A stretch of 64,000 nt of DNA, from assembly GCF_008119785.1 (NCBI RefSeq), contig NZ_VSFA01000030.1:1-64000 (forward strand), in the 5' to 3' direction. Below, piece after piece: positions 15,864 to 24,787 of this stretch (its first letter is position 1; every line of letters begins with the position of its first letter). The notes beneath the pieces were generated by a model that saw nothing but the letters and a program-made list of their open reading frames with translations, did not search any database and had not been told where the DNA came from. Position numbers and translations under genes: made by a program. The stretch is from Micromonospora sp. MP36 (GTDB lineage Bacteria > Actinomycetota > Actinomycetes > Mycobacteriales > Micromonosporaceae).

Positions 15864-18371
15864 TCAGGCGCCGGCATGGCCGTACGCGGTCGTCCGCTTG
15901 CGGGCCGGTCGGCCCGCCGCCGCCGCGATCGCCTGGAGCTGCTCCTCGGTCCGGGCCGAGCCGTTGCCCGAGCCGGCCATCCGGGAGATGGTCTCCTCCA
16001 TCAACGTGCCACCCAGGTCGTTGCAGCCACCCTGGAGCATCGCCACGGTGCCCTCGTCGCCCAGCTTCACCCAGGAGCACTGGATGTTGGCGATCCGGCC
16101 GTGCAGCAGCAGCCGCGCCATCGCGTGCACCGCCCGGTTCTCCCGCCAGGTCGGCCCCGGCCGGGCGATGCCGGCCAGGTAGATCGGCGCGTTGGTGTGC
16201 ACGAACGGCAGCGCGACGAACTCGGTGAAGCCGCCGGTGCGGTCCTGCACCCCGGCCAGCACCCGGAAGTGGGCGAGCCACTGCCCCGGGTGGTCGACGT
16301 GGCCGTACATCATCGTGGAGCTGGACCGGATGCCCAGCTCGTGGGCGGTGGTCACCACCTCGACCCAGGCGGCAGCCGGCAGCTTGCCCTTGGTGAGGAC
16401 CCAGCGCACCTCGTCGTCGAGGATCTCCGCGGCGGTGCCCGGGATGGTGTCCAGGCCGGCCTCGCGGAGCTGCCCCAGCCACTCCTTCACCGGCACGCCG
16501 GCCTTCGCCGCGGCGGTGACGATCTCCATCGGGGAGAATGCGTGCACGTGCATCCCCGGCACCCGGGCCTTGATCGCCCGGACCAGATCGGCGTACCCGG
16601 TGACCGGCAGCTTCGGGTCGATCCCGCCCTGCAGGCAGACCTCGGTGGCGCCGGCCGCCCACGCCTCCGCGGCCCGGTCGGCGACCTGGTCCACGGAGAG
16701 CCGGTACGCGTCCGCGTCGCTCTCCCGCTGCGCGAAGGCGCAGAACCGGCACCCGACGTAGCAGACGTTGCTGAAGTTGATGTTGCGGTTGACCACGTAC
16801 GTGACGTCGTCGCCCACCGCGTCCCGCCGGACGTCGTCCGCGATCCGGCACAGCTCGTCCAGCGCCGGCCCGTCGGCGGCGAAGAGCGCCAGCGCCCGGT
16901 CGGCGTGCCGGGGCTCCAGGAGCGCCGCCGGGTCGTCGGCGGCCAGCCGCAGGCCCGCACGCAGATCGGGGTCGCTCGACCCGCCCGTCGGGACGCTGAC
17001 CTTGCCGGCGACCGTCGACCAGTCGCCGTAGACGCTGTCGAAGTCGCCGCGCCGGTCCCCCGTCCGCCCGGTGGTGTCGATGGTGGCGTGCAGGTCGGTA
17101 CGCCCGCCGAAAACCTCCTCCGGCTCCTGCCAGGGACGACCGACCGGGCGGGCTGCTTCGACCGCGAGCCCGGTCGCCGGGTCCGCGAGGGCGGTGACGT
17201 GCGGCAGCAGCCGCGGATCCAGCCACGGGTCGCCGGCCCGGACGTACTCCGGGTAGATGGTCAGCCGCTCCCGCAGGGTGAAGCCGGCCGTGGCGGTGTG
17301 CCGGGCCAGCTCGTCGAGCTGCGGCCAGGGGCGTTCCGGGTTGACGTGGTCCGGGGTGACCGGCGAGACCCCGCCCCAGTCGTCGATGCCGGCGCGCAGC
17401 AGCAGCGCGTACTCGCCCTCGATGAGGTTCGGCGGGGCCTGGATGCGCGCCTTCGGGCCGAGCAGGATCCGGGCCACGGCCACCGTGGCGGCCAGGTCGT
17501 GCAGCTCGGCGTCGGGCATGCCGCGCATCGCGGTGTCCGGCTTGGCGCGGAAGTTCTGCACGATCACCTCCTGGAGGTGGCCGTACTCCCGCATGCTGCG
17601 GCGGATCGCGAACAGCGCGTCGACCCGCTCGGCCAGGGTCTCCCCGATGCCGATGAGGATGCCGGTGGTGAACGGCACGCCGACCCGGCCAGCGTCGTCG
17701 AGCACCCGGAGCCGGACGGCCGGTTCCTTGTCCGGCGAGCCGTAGTGCGGGCCGCCCGGCTCCGACCAGAGCCGGGTCGCGGTGGTCTCCAGCATCATGC
17801 CCATGCTCGGCGCGACCGGCTTGAGTCGTTGCAGCTCCGACCAGGACAGCACGCCCGGGTTGAGGTGCGGCAGCAGGCCGGTCTCCTCCAGCACCGCCAC
17901 CGCGCAGGCCCGCAGGTAGTCGAGGGTGGACCCGTAGCCACGCTCGTCCAGCCACTGGCGGGCCGCCGGCCAGCGCTCCTCCGGGCGGTCGCCGAGAGTG
18001 AACAGCGCCTCCTTGCAGCCCTGCGCCGCCCCCTCCCGGGCGATCGCGAGCACCTCGTCCCGCTCCAGGTACGCGGCCGGAAGCCGGTGCGGCACGGTGG
18101 CGAAGGTGCAGTAGTGGCAGCGGTCCCGGCAGAGCCGGGTCAGCGGGATGAAGACCTTCTTGGAGAAGGTGACCACGCCGGGGCGGCCCGCCTCCCGTAG
18201 CCCCGCGTCGCGTACCTCGCCGGCGATCCGGAGCAGCTCGTCCAGCGCCTCGCCGCGCGCCCCCAGCAGTGCGGTGGCCTCGTCGACGTCCAGTGCCCGA
18301 CCGGTCGCGGCCCGGCGCAGGGCCCGCCGGACGCGGGCCTCGGTGGGGGCGGACTCGCTGCGATCAACCAT
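15864..18371 (-). CDS. fbiC: Bifunctional FO synthase (CofG-CofH fusion)
   Basis: An 835-residue fusion of two radical SAM enzymes that build 7,8-didemethyl-8-hydroxy-5-deazariboflavin (FO), the chromophore of coenzyme F420, from tyrosine and a ribitylated uracil. The CofG half has the cluster motif Cys81-x3-Cys85-x2-Cys88 (LCRDRCHYC), and the CofH half a second CxxxCxxC around residue 535-542 (VCYVGCRFC). The length equals that of actinobacterial FbiC. ATG 18371 starts in a clear intergenic region. F420 genes fbiA and fbiB follow within 1.2-2.2 kb but on the other strand. Confidence 0.95.
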   Translation of the reverse strand: MVDRSESAPTEARVRRALRRAATGRALDVDEATALLGARGEALDELLRIAGEVRDAGLREAGRPGVVTFSKKVFIPLTRLCRDRCHYCTFATVPHRLPAAYLERDEVLAIAREGAAQGCKEALFTLGDRPEERWPAARQWLDERGYGSTLDYLRACAVAVLEETGLLPHLNPGVLSWSELQRLKPVAPSMGMMLETTATRLWSEPGGPHYGSPDKEPAVRLRVLDDAGRVGVPFTTGILIGIGETLAERVDALFAIRRSMREYGHLQEVIVQNFRAKPDTAMRGMPDAELHDLAATVAVARILLGPKARIQAPPNLIEGEYALLLRAGIDDWGGVSPVTPDHVNPERPWPQLDELARHTATAGFTLRERLTIYPEYVRAGDPWLDPRLLPHVTALADPATGLAVEAARPVGRPWQEPEEVFGGRTDLHATIDTTGRTGDRRGDFDSVYGDWSTVAGKVSVPTGGSSDPDLRAGLRLAADDPAALLEPRHADRALALFAADGPALDELCRIADDVRRDAVGDDVTYVVNRNINFSNVCYVGCRFCAFAQRESDADAYRLSVDQVADRAAEAWAAGATEVCLQGGIDPKLPVTGYADLVRAIKARVPGMHVHAFSPMEIVTAAAKAGVPVKEWLGQLREAGLDTIPGTAAEILDDEVRWVLTKGKLPAAAWVEVVTTAHELGIRSSSTMMYGHVDHPGQWLAHFRVLAGVQDRTGGFTEFVALPFVHTNAPIYLAGIARPGPTWRENRAVHAMARLLLHGRIANIQCSWVKLGDEGTVAMLQGGCNDLGGTLMEETISRMAGSGNGSARTEEQLQAIAAAAGRPARKRTTAYGHAGA

Positions 18372-18453
18372 CCGTCCACCCTATGCGCTGGCCATCCACC
18401 CCACCCCGCGTCGGGTGGGTGCCGTGGCCTGTGGCGTGGGCGCAGTCTTGCGG

Positions 18454-18489
18454 AAAGAGTGGCCGCCCGGCGTCGGACGGCCACTCTTT
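18454..18489 (-). terminator. Rho-independent-like terminator
   Basis: AAAGAGTGGCCG (18454-18465) and CGGCCACTCTTT (18478-18489) form a 12-bp perfect stem with a 12-nt loop. On the minus strand, the 3' arm ends in CTCTTTCC. It ends transcription of the leftward membrane-protein gene before fbiC. Confidence 0.65.
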
Positions 18490-18524
18490 TCGGAAACGTG
18501 CTGGCTGAGGTGAACCCGGCAGGG

Positions 18525-19466
18525 TCAGCGCGGGTGGTTCGGGTCGTCGCGGTCGAAGCGTTGGGTGCGGTCGCTGTCCGGCGTGGTCGGCTGGCCGGGA
18601 TCGGCCGGCTGGCGCGGGATGGCCTGGGTCGGGTCGGCCGACGGCGGCTGGCCGAAGGGCGGTGCCGGGTGCGGGGCGCCGAACGGCGGCGCCGACTGCG
18701 GGGCGTGCGGCGGGGCCGTGTTGAACGGCGGCACCGATTGCGGCTGGCCCGGCTGCCCGGGCTGGGCGGGCGGCGGGTAGCCACCGGGCTGGTTGGCCGG
18801 GCTGGCGGGCGCGTACCCGCCCGGGACGGGGTAGCCACCCGGCTGGCCGGGCGCGGGGTAGCCGCCGGGCTGGCCCGCAGTGGGGTAGCCGCCCGGCTGG
18901 CCCGGTGCCGGGTAGCCGGCCGGCTGCTGCGGCCAGCCCGGCTGCGGCTGCCCGTACAGGCCGGGCTGCGGCTTCGGCCGGGGGACGTAGTAGAGGGTGC
19001 GCCACACCTTGACGACCACGAAGGCGCCAACGCCGAAGATCGCCACCCAGGCCAGCCGGGTCAGCAGGCCGAGGAGGGCGTCCAGCACCTCGACCTCGGC
19101 GAGCCGGCCGACCAGCCAGACCAGGAAGGTCAGCGCGCCGAAGAGCGCGGCGAAGGCGTACTCGCCGAGCGCCGCCTGAGTGATCAGCTTGGCCTTGGGC
19201 AGCGCCGGGCTCACGTGGGTGGCGAGCAGGACGGCCAGCACCGGCAGCACGGCCGACTCGACGCCGATGAAGGCGAAGAACGCGCTCCCCGCCCGACCGC
19301 TGAAGGTGCTGTAGTCGTCCGTCGGCACCAGCAGGCGCAGCAGGCCGACGAAGAGCAGCACGGCGTTGGCGCCGAGCAGGACGAGCGCGGCCAGTTCGCG
19401 CAGTGGCTTGGTCAACTGGCTGGCCTGCGTGGCGTCGCCGGACGCGGGCTCGGCGGGGCTGGTCAC
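18525..19466 (-). CDS. Four-helix membrane protein with Gly-Tyr-Pro repeat tail
   Basis: A 313-residue protein. Residues 20-165 contain about four hydrophobic segments (LAALVLLGANAVLLFVGLL near the start; LAWVAIFGVGAFVVVKVW at the end). The C-terminal half is a low-complexity cytoplasmic tail of Gly-Gln-Pro-Gly-Gly-Tyr-Pro repeats. GTG 19466 follows AGGGGGAG. Pro/Gly/Tyr/Gln-rich tails are common on actinobacterial membrane proteins and may mediate condensation or envelope contacts. No specific function is recognised. It lies between fbiC and the divergent fbiA; a link to F420 is not shown. Confidence 0.7.
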   Translation of the reverse strand: MTSPAEPASGDATQASQLTKPLRELAALVLLGANAVLLFVGLLRLLVPTDDYSTFSGRAGSAFFAFIGVESAVLPVLAVLLATHVSPALPKAKLITQAALGEYAFAALFGALTFLVWLVGRLAEVEVLDALLGLLTRLAWVAIFGVGAFVVVKVWRTLYYVPRPKPQPGLYGQPQPGWPQQPAGYPAPGQPGGYPTAGQPGGYPAPGQPGGYPVPGGYAPASPANQPGGYPPPAQPGQPGQPQSVPPFNTAPPHAPQSAPPFGAPHPAPPFGQPPSADPTQAIPRQPADPGQPTTPDSDRTQRFDRDDPNHPR

Positions 19467-19565
19467 GAACTCCCCCTGGGGACGAAAACGGACAGTTGCC
19501 GACGTGAGCCTAGTCTGCATGGCCACCGGCCGGGCGACGGCGGCGCGTACGGAAGGATGGAGCCC

Positions 19566-20513
19566 ATGCGCATCGTGGTACTGACCGGCGGGATCGGCGG
19601 AGCCCGGTTCCTGCTCGGGGTCCGGGCGTACGCCCGGGAGGTGGGGGCCGAGGTGACCGCCGTGGTCAACGTCGGCGACGATCTGCTGCTGCACGGGCTG
19701 AAGGTCTGCCCCGACCTGGACAGTGTGATGTACACGCTGGGCGGCGGCGCCGATCCGGAGCGGGGCTGGGGCCGGGTGGGCGAGACCTGGACGGTCAAGT
19801 CCGAGCTGGCCGCGTACGGCGCCGAGCCCACCTGGTTCGGCCTGGGCGACAAGGACATCGCCACCCACCTGGTCCGGACGACGATGCTCAACGCCGGCTA
19901 CCCGCTGTCCGCCGTGACCGCGGCGCTGGCCACCCGGTGGGAGCCGGGGCTGACCCTGCTGCCGGCCACGGACGACCGGCTGGAGACCCACGTCGTCGTC
20001 GACGGGGAGCAGGGGCAGCGGGCGATCCATTTCCAGGAGTGGTGGGTGCGGTACCGGGCGGACATCCCGACGCACCGGTTCGTCTTCGTGGGCGCGGAGA
20101 CGGCGAAGCCGGCGCCGGGCGTGCTGGAGGCGGTCGGCTCCGCCGACGTGGTGCTGATCGCGCCGAGCAACCCGGTGGTGAGCATCGCCCCGATCCTGGC
20201 CGTACCGGGGCTGCGCGAGGCGGTGACCGACGGGCCGGCCCCGGTGGTCGGCGTCTCCCCGATCATCGGCGGCGCACCGGTGCGCGGCATGGCCGACCGC
20301 TGCCTCGCCGTGCTCGGGGTGGAGTGCAGCGCGGCCGGGGTGGGTGGCCTCTACGGTGGCCGGTCGGCGGGTGGCCTGCTCAACGGCTGGCTGGTGGCGC
20401 CCGAGGACGAGGGGACGCTGGTGCCGGAGGTGACCGTACGCTCGGCACCACTGCGGATGATCGACGAGGCGGCCACGGCGGAGATGGTCCGGGCCGCGTT
20501 GGAGCTGGTGTGA
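19566..20513 (+). CDS. fbiA: 2-phospho-L-lactate (PEP) transferase, F420 biosynthesis (CofD/FbiA)
   Basis: A 315-residue CofD-family enzyme that transfers a phospholactyl or phosphoenolpyruvyl group from the guanylylated donor to FO. Signatures include the N-terminal VVLTGGIGGARFLLG, NVGDDLLLHGLKVCPDLD, WFGLGDKD and LIAPSNPVVSI. ATG 19566 has GGAAGG nine nucleotides upstream; the in-frame ATG at 19557 directly abuts that site and is less likely. The gene overlaps fbiB by 4 nt, so the two enzymes are coupled. Confidence 0.93.
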   Translation: MRIVVLTGGIGGARFLLGVRAYAREVGAEVTAVVNVGDDLLLHGLKVCPDLDSVMYTLGGGADPERGWGRVGETWTVKSELAAYGAEPTWFGLGDKDIATHLVRTTMLNAGYPLSAVTAALATRWEPGLTLLPATDDRLETHVVVDGEQGQRAIHFQEWWVRYRADIPTHRFVFVGAETAKPAPGVLEAVGSADVVLIAPSNPVVSIAPILAVPGLREAVTDGPAPVVGVSPIIGGAPVRGMADRCLAVLGVECSAAGVGGLYGGRSAGGLLNGWLVAPEDEGTLVPEVTVRSAPLRMIDEAATAEMVRAALELV

Positions 20514-21598
20514 GGCTGGAGATCCTGCCGGTGCTGGGCATCGGCGACGTGACTGAGGGCGACGACCTGGCGGCGATGATCGCCACCGCGGCGCCGTGGC
20601 TGCGCGACGGCGACGTGCTGGTGGTGACCAGCAAGATCGTGTCGAAGGCGGAGGGTCGGCTGGTCGACGTGCCGGCGGACGGACCTGAGCGGCTCGCCGC
20701 GCGGGACGAGGTGCTCGCCGGTGAGACCGCGCGGGTGGTGGCGACCCGCGGGGCGACCCGCATCGTGCAGACCCACCACGGCTTCGTGATGGCCTCCGCC
20801 GGTATCGACGCCTCGAATGTGGACAAGACCCGGCTCGTGCTGCTGCCCCGGGACCCGGACGCGTCCGCCCGGGCGCTGCGGGCCGCGCTGCGCGACCAGT
20901 ACCACCTGGACGTCGCGGTGATCATCAGCGACACCATGGGCCGGCCGTGGCGCAACGGCCTGACCGACGTGGCACTGGGCGTGGCCGGCATGCCGGCGAT
21001 CCGCGACCACCGGGGTGAGATCGACCCGTACGGCAACGAGCTCCAGCTGACCCAGATGGCGGTGGTCGACGAGCTGGCCGCCGCCGGTGAGCTGATCAAG
21101 GGCAAGTGCGACCAGGTGCCGGTCGCGGTCGTGCGCGGCTACCTCGGCGTGGCGCGGGCCGACGACGGCGAGGGTGCCCGGGTGCTGGTCCGCGAGGCCG
21201 CCCTGGACCTCTTCTCGCTGGGCACCGCCGAGGCGAAGGCCGCCGGGCTGCGCGAGGCCGCCCTCCTCCCCGATGGCCCGGGCCCGGCGCCGGCCGAGCC
21301 GGCCGCCGTCGACCGGGCGATCGCCGCGGTCGCCGGGGTGGTCGCGCCCGGCACGGTCTTCACCCACGTCACCGACGCCGAGGTACGCGCCGGCCTGGTC
21401 GCCGGCGTGCCCGGCTGGCCCGAGCAGGCGAGCGGTCTGGTCCTCGGCGCGCCGCCGACCCCGGTCGACCCGGCGGATCTGGTGCGCTTCGGTGCCGACC
21501 TGCAACGCCTGCGGACCGCGCTGGCCGCGGAGGGCATCTCCTCGGCGGTGTTCCCGCCGCCGGCCGGCAGCACCGCCAGCGCCGCGCTGGCCGTCTGA
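20510..21598 (+). CDS. fbiB: Coenzyme F420:L-glutamate ligase, short form lacking the nitroreductase domain
   Basis: A 362-residue protein. Residues 1-250 are the CofE gamma-glutamyl ligase (VVTSKIVSKAEGR, ISDTMGRPWRNGLTDVALG, KCDQVPVAVVRGYLG). The remaining 110 residues are Ala/Val-rich (VDRAIAAVAGVVAPGTVFTH and onward) and do not look like the roughly 200-residue FMN-dependent nitroreductase-fold domain found in mycobacterial FbiB, which reduces dehydro-F420-0. The GTG start overlaps the fbiA stop. The enzyme adds glutamates to F420-0; the reductase function must come from elsewhere or from the unusual tail. Confidence 0.88.
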   Translation: MRLEILPVLGIGDVTEGDDLAAMIATAAPWLRDGDVLVVTSKIVSKAEGRLVDVPADGPERLAARDEVLAGETARVVATRGATRIVQTHHGFVMASAGIDASNVDKTRLVLLPRDPDASARALRAALRDQYHLDVAVIISDTMGRPWRNGLTDVALGVAGMPAIRDHRGEIDPYGNELQLTQMAVVDELAAAGELIKGKCDQVPVAVVRGYLGVARADDGEGARVLVREAALDLFSLGTAEAKAAGLREAALLPDGPGPAPAEPAAVDRAIAAVAGVVAPGTVFTHVTDAEVRAGLVAGVPGWPEQASGLVLGAPPTPVDPADLVRFGADLQRLRTALAAEGISSAVFPPPAGSTASAALAV

Positions 21599-21602
21599 CC
21601 CG

Positions 21603-21718
21603 CGCTCGGGCCCGGGTCCCGCCCCGATGCGATGTGGTGGGATCCGGGCCGCGGGTCAGACCCGGGTCCCGCGCCGGCCTCGCCGCCTCGGCGATGTGGT
21701 GGGATCCGGGCCCGAGCG
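21603..21718. repeat. Duplicated GC-rich intergenic segment with hairpin potential
   Basis: A 22-bp sequence (21629-21650) is repeated exactly at 21691-21712, and CCCGGGTCCCGC occurs at 21611-21622 and 21661-21672. In addition CGCTCGGGCCCGG (21603-21615) is the reverse complement of 21706-21718. The segment separates convergent fbiB and the next gene and may terminate both. Confidence 0.6.
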
Positions 21719-21771
21719 ACCCCGCCAGATCGCCGATCTCGCGCCTTGCGGAACCGGCCGGGGCCGTCGCG

Positions 21772-22779
21772 TCACGCGTCGAGGACGGCGCGGCCGAGCG
21801 GGGTCAGGGTGTGCAGCACGGTGTTGCGGTCGCGGTGGCTGACCAGCAGCCCGGCGTTGCGCAGCACGCTGGTGTGCTGGCTGGCCGCCGCGGCGGAGAT
21901 GCGCAGCCGGCGGGCCATCTCCCCGGTGGTGCAGCCCTCGTCGGCGGCTTCCAGCACGGCGGCGCGGGTGCGGCCGAGCAGTGCGGCGAGGGCCTCCCGG
22001 CTGGCGCCGTCGGCGTCCGTCCGGTCCCCGAGCCCGGCTGCCGGGGTGAGCCCGCCGAGCCGGTCGACCGGGTAGACCAGCACCGGCGGCAGCGTGGGGT
22101 CGACGAGCGCGACCGGGATGCGCGCGCAGAAGAAGGAGGGGACCAGCAGCAGGCCTCGGCCGCCCAGGTGCAGCTCGCGGGTGTCCGGGTAGTCGAGCAC
22201 CTCGAGCACCCCGTCCGCCCACCGCATGCTGGGCCGCAGGCTGGCCAGCAGCCCTTCGGCCCCGCCGTCGAGCATCGCCCGGGCCCGCCGCGCCCGGTCC
22301 GCCTCCACCGCGGCCTGGATCCGCGACCAGTACGGGGTGACCGCGAGCTCCTGGTAGCGAGCCATCGAGTCGGTGAGGTGGCGCAGCACCTCGGGCTCAC
22401 CCCGGGCCAGCCCGGCGGCCGGGGCGGGCAGGACGTTCTCCTCGGCGAGCAGGGTCAGGTCCCGCTGCAGCATGCCGACCGGGGTGCCCCGGACCGCTTC
22501 CAGCCCCGCCTCGATACCGTCCCTGCTCGCGTACGGGGTGAGGAAGTCGGGGAAGTAGCCGCGCGGCGGGTTGAGCGCGAAGAGGAGGCGGAAGCGTCGC
22601 CCGGCGCTCTCCTGCGTCCGGAGGGTGCGCGCCACGGTGCGTCGCCACGGCGTCAGCAACGGGTCACGTACGCGACCCTGGAGCAGGTGCAGGCTGAGGA
22701 CCAGCTCCCAGACCGGGTCCGCGGCGGGTGCCACCCTGGTCCGCAGGATGTCCTCGCTCGAGAAGATGATCTTCAGCAT
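21772..22779 (-). CDS. ArsR-like winged-helix transcriptional regulator
   Basis: A 335-residue protein whose C-terminal 85 residues form an ArsR-type winged helix (REALAALLGRTRAAVLEAAD, then TTGEMARRLRISAAAASQHT, SVLRNAGLLVSHRDRN). The first 240 residues are the long N-terminal region typical of Streptomyces and Micromonospora ArsR-like regulators with a buried, unannotated domain. ATG 22779 (MLKIIFSSED) matches the usual start of this group; a longer reading frame upstream lacks support. The ligand is unknown. Confidence 0.78.
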   Translation of the reverse strand: MLKIIFSSEDILRTRVAPAADPVWELVLSLHLLQGRVRDPLLTPWRRTVARTLRTQESAGRRFRLLFALNPPRGYFPDFLTPYASRDGIEAGLEAVRGTPVGMLQRDLTLLAEENVLPAPAAGLARGEPEVLRHLTDSMARYQELAVTPYWSRIQAAVEADRARRARAMLDGGAEGLLASLRPSMRWADGVLEVLDYPDTRELHLGGRGLLLVPSFFCARIPVALVDPTLPPVLVYPVDRLGGLTPAAGLGDRTDADGASREALAALLGRTRAAVLEAADEGCTTGEMARRLRISAAAASQHTSVLRNAGLLVSHRDRNTVLHTLTPLGRAVLDA

Positions 22780-23042
22780 GGAGCGCTCCCGGGGGCGGAC
22801 GGAGGGAGAGCCCGCCACCATTGGCACTGTACCCGGCGGCACTAATCTCCATCTTTAAGCCTGGACTGAAAAACCTCGACGCCGACCGGGCCGGTTGGGC
22901 ATGCTTCCCTTGCCCGTCCGGGTCGGAACGATGCTTCCCCCGTCCGGGATTCGGGGAGACGGATGACCGGACGACACCACGAGGGTCTGCGGCGCGTTCT
23001 CCGCAGAGGTGCCGTCCAGTCGTCCGACTTCGCCCGCTCGAC

Positions 23043-24080
23043 TCAGTCGATCCAGAGCGCCACCCGGTGGTCCTCGTCCGTGACGTAGTAGCAGCGCCCG
23101 TCCAGCTCGGCCAGCCCCTCCACGTGGTGGAACGGCGCCAGCTCGGCGACCAGCTTCCCTGCTACCCGGGAGTCCGGCGTGACGTCCCACCGGAACCGGA
23201 CGTGCCGCGAGGTCACCTCGCCACCGTGCGGGTGGTCGTCCAGCAGCACCGAACCCTTGCCCAGCGCGTCGATCGACCCGACCACCGCCACGTACCCGCC
23301 GTCGGGGGTGGGCGTGACGGCGCGGAAGCCGGTCAGCGCGCCCGGCGGGGTCACCCCGGTCAGGGCGTACGCCCCGACGGCCCGGGGCCATCCCGGGTCG
23401 GCGTCGAACATGTCGGCCACCCCGGCCAGCTCGACCAGGATCGGCTCCCCCTCGGCGGTCACCGGGAAGCGCAACCCCAGCAGCACCGTCCCGGCCGGTG
23501 TGAACACGGCGGCCTCGACGTTGACCGGCAGGTCGTCCTCGGCCAGCTGGCTCACCCAGCTCTTGGCCCGGGCGGTGCCCCGGGCCAGGGTCGCCACGAT
23601 GAACCGGTGCCGGACCAGGTCGCCCGGCGGCAGCGGGGTCAGCGGCGCCGCGGCCAGGGCGTCGTTGACCGCCCGGTGCAGCCGGAACCGGTTGCGCACC
23701 ACGTGCACCGGCAACGTCCCGCGGGCGGCGTCCGCCTCGCGGAACCGGGCCACGAACGCGCGGCGGGGCCGCAGCGGACCGGCCTTCGAGCCGAAGTGCG
23801 AGCCGAAGACGTACACCCAGCCGTCGTGGTGGGCGAGCGCCTCGCCGTCCTCGGTGCGGCCGTTCTCCGGGCCGGCGTCGGCGGCCACGTGGTGCGCCAC
23901 CCACTCGCCGTCGTGACGTTCCAGCAGCAGGGCCAGGCAGCGTTCCACGGGGCCCTCGTCCAGCACCGTCCAGAAGCCCCGGCGCGCGCCGTGGGCGCGC
24001 AGCAGCGCCGGCGAGCGCACCGGCAGCAGATCGCTGGCCTCGTTGCCGGCCACGACGAACTCGACGAGTCGCAGGGTCAC
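23043..24080 (-). CDS. Hypothetical protein, possible beta-propeller fold
   Basis: A 345-residue protein not recognised with certainty. It starts at GTG 24080 (VTLRLVEFVVAGNEASDLLP) and shows repeating beta-rich segments (WVYVFGSHFGSKAG, AAVFTPAGTVLLGLRFPV, DGGYVAVVGSIDALG, GRCYYVTDEDHRVALW) that suggest a beta-propeller-like soluble protein. There is no signal peptide or membrane span. Its start is 39 nt from the divergent Nudix gene, so they may share a promoter region. Confidence 0.6.
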   Translation of the reverse strand: MTLRLVEFVVAGNEASDLLPVRSPALLRAHGARRGFWTVLDEGPVERCLALLLERHDGEWVAHHVAADAGPENGRTEDGEALAHHDGWVYVFGSHFGSKAGPLRPRRAFVARFREADAARGTLPVHVVRNRFRLHRAVNDALAAAPLTPLPPGDLVRHRFIVATLARGTARAKSWVSQLAEDDLPVNVEAAVFTPAGTVLLGLRFPVTAEGEPILVELAGVADMFDADPGWPRAVGAYALTGVTPPGALTGFRAVTPTPDGGYVAVVGSIDALGKGSVLLDDHPHGGEVTSRHVRFRWDVTPDSRVAGKLVAELAPFHHVEGLAELDGRCYYVTDEDHRVALWID

Positions 24081-24119
24081 CGGGCCAGGGTACGAAGACC
24101 ACGCTCGTAGAGTGTCGGG

Positions 24120-24704
24120 GTGCCCGACCCCCGCAGCGACCTCGCCACGTACGCCGACCTGCACGCCGACGCCACCGCGCTGCTGAGCCGCTGGACGCCG
24201 ACCAGCCCCGGCGCCGCCCAGGCCCGGGACCGGACCCTGGAGCTGCTGTCCGCCGGGCCGGTGGCGATGAGCCGCGGCCACCGGGCCGGGCACGTCACCG
24301 CGAGCGCCCTGGTGCTCGACGGCACCGGCGCGCGGGTGCTGCTCTGCCTGCACGGCAAGTTCCGCAAGTGGGTGCAGCTCGGCGGGCACTGCGAACCCGG
24401 CGACCGAACCCTCGCCGAAGCCGCGCTGCGCGAGGCCGGCGAGGAGTCCGGAATCGCCGGGCTGGTGGTCGACCCGGAGCCGATCGACGTGGACATCCAC
24501 CCGGTCGCCTGCCAGGGCGGCTCACTGCACTACGACGTCCGGTTCGCCGTGCTCGCCCCGCCCGGGGCGACCGAGCGGGTCAGCGCCGAATCCGAGGCGC
24601 TCGGCTGGTTCCCACCCGACCGGCTCCCCGAGCCGCTGGCCGACGCCACCGCCCAGCTCGTCGCGCCGGCCCTGGCCACCCTCGCGCGCCGCGCCGCCGG
24701 CTGA
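24120..24704 (+). CDS. Nudix hydrolase
   Basis: A 194-residue protein with a complete Nudix box at residues 89-111 (GHCEPGDRTLAEAALREAGE followed by ESGI), where the glutamates bind Mg2+ for cleavage of a nucleoside diphosphate linked to a moiety X. An N-terminal helical region of about 55 residues precedes the domain. GTG 24120 is the only sensible start. Substrate unknown. Confidence 0.83.
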   Translation: MPDPRSDLATYADLHADATALLSRWTPTSPGAAQARDRTLELLSAGPVAMSRGHRAGHVTASALVLDGTGARVLLCLHGKFRKWVQLGGHCEPGDRTLAEAALREAGEESGIAGLVVDPEPIDVDIHPVACQGGSLHYDVRFAVLAPPGATERVSAESEALGWFPPDRLPEPLADATAQLVAPALATLARRAAG

Positions 24705-24750
24705 GCCGCCCTCGCTGGCTGCCGAGCCGAGCCGGCCGCCGTGCCGGCCC

Positions 24751-24771
24751 GGCCCGCCACCAGGGCGGGCC
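24751..24771. terminator. Hairpin between convergent genes
   Basis: GGCCCGCC (24751-24758) pairs with GGCGGGCC (24764-24771) across a 5-nt loop between the Nudix gene and manC. It may act in both directions; no T tract is seen. Confidence 0.5.
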
Positions 24772-24787
24772 GTGCAGTGGGGTCGGC

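Noticed and set aside
18770..18950. Array of short similar units that might suggest a CRISPR or minisatellite
   Set aside because: The units are the coding repeats of the Gly-Tyr-Pro tail of the membrane protein. They are not uniform in length and have no unique spacers.
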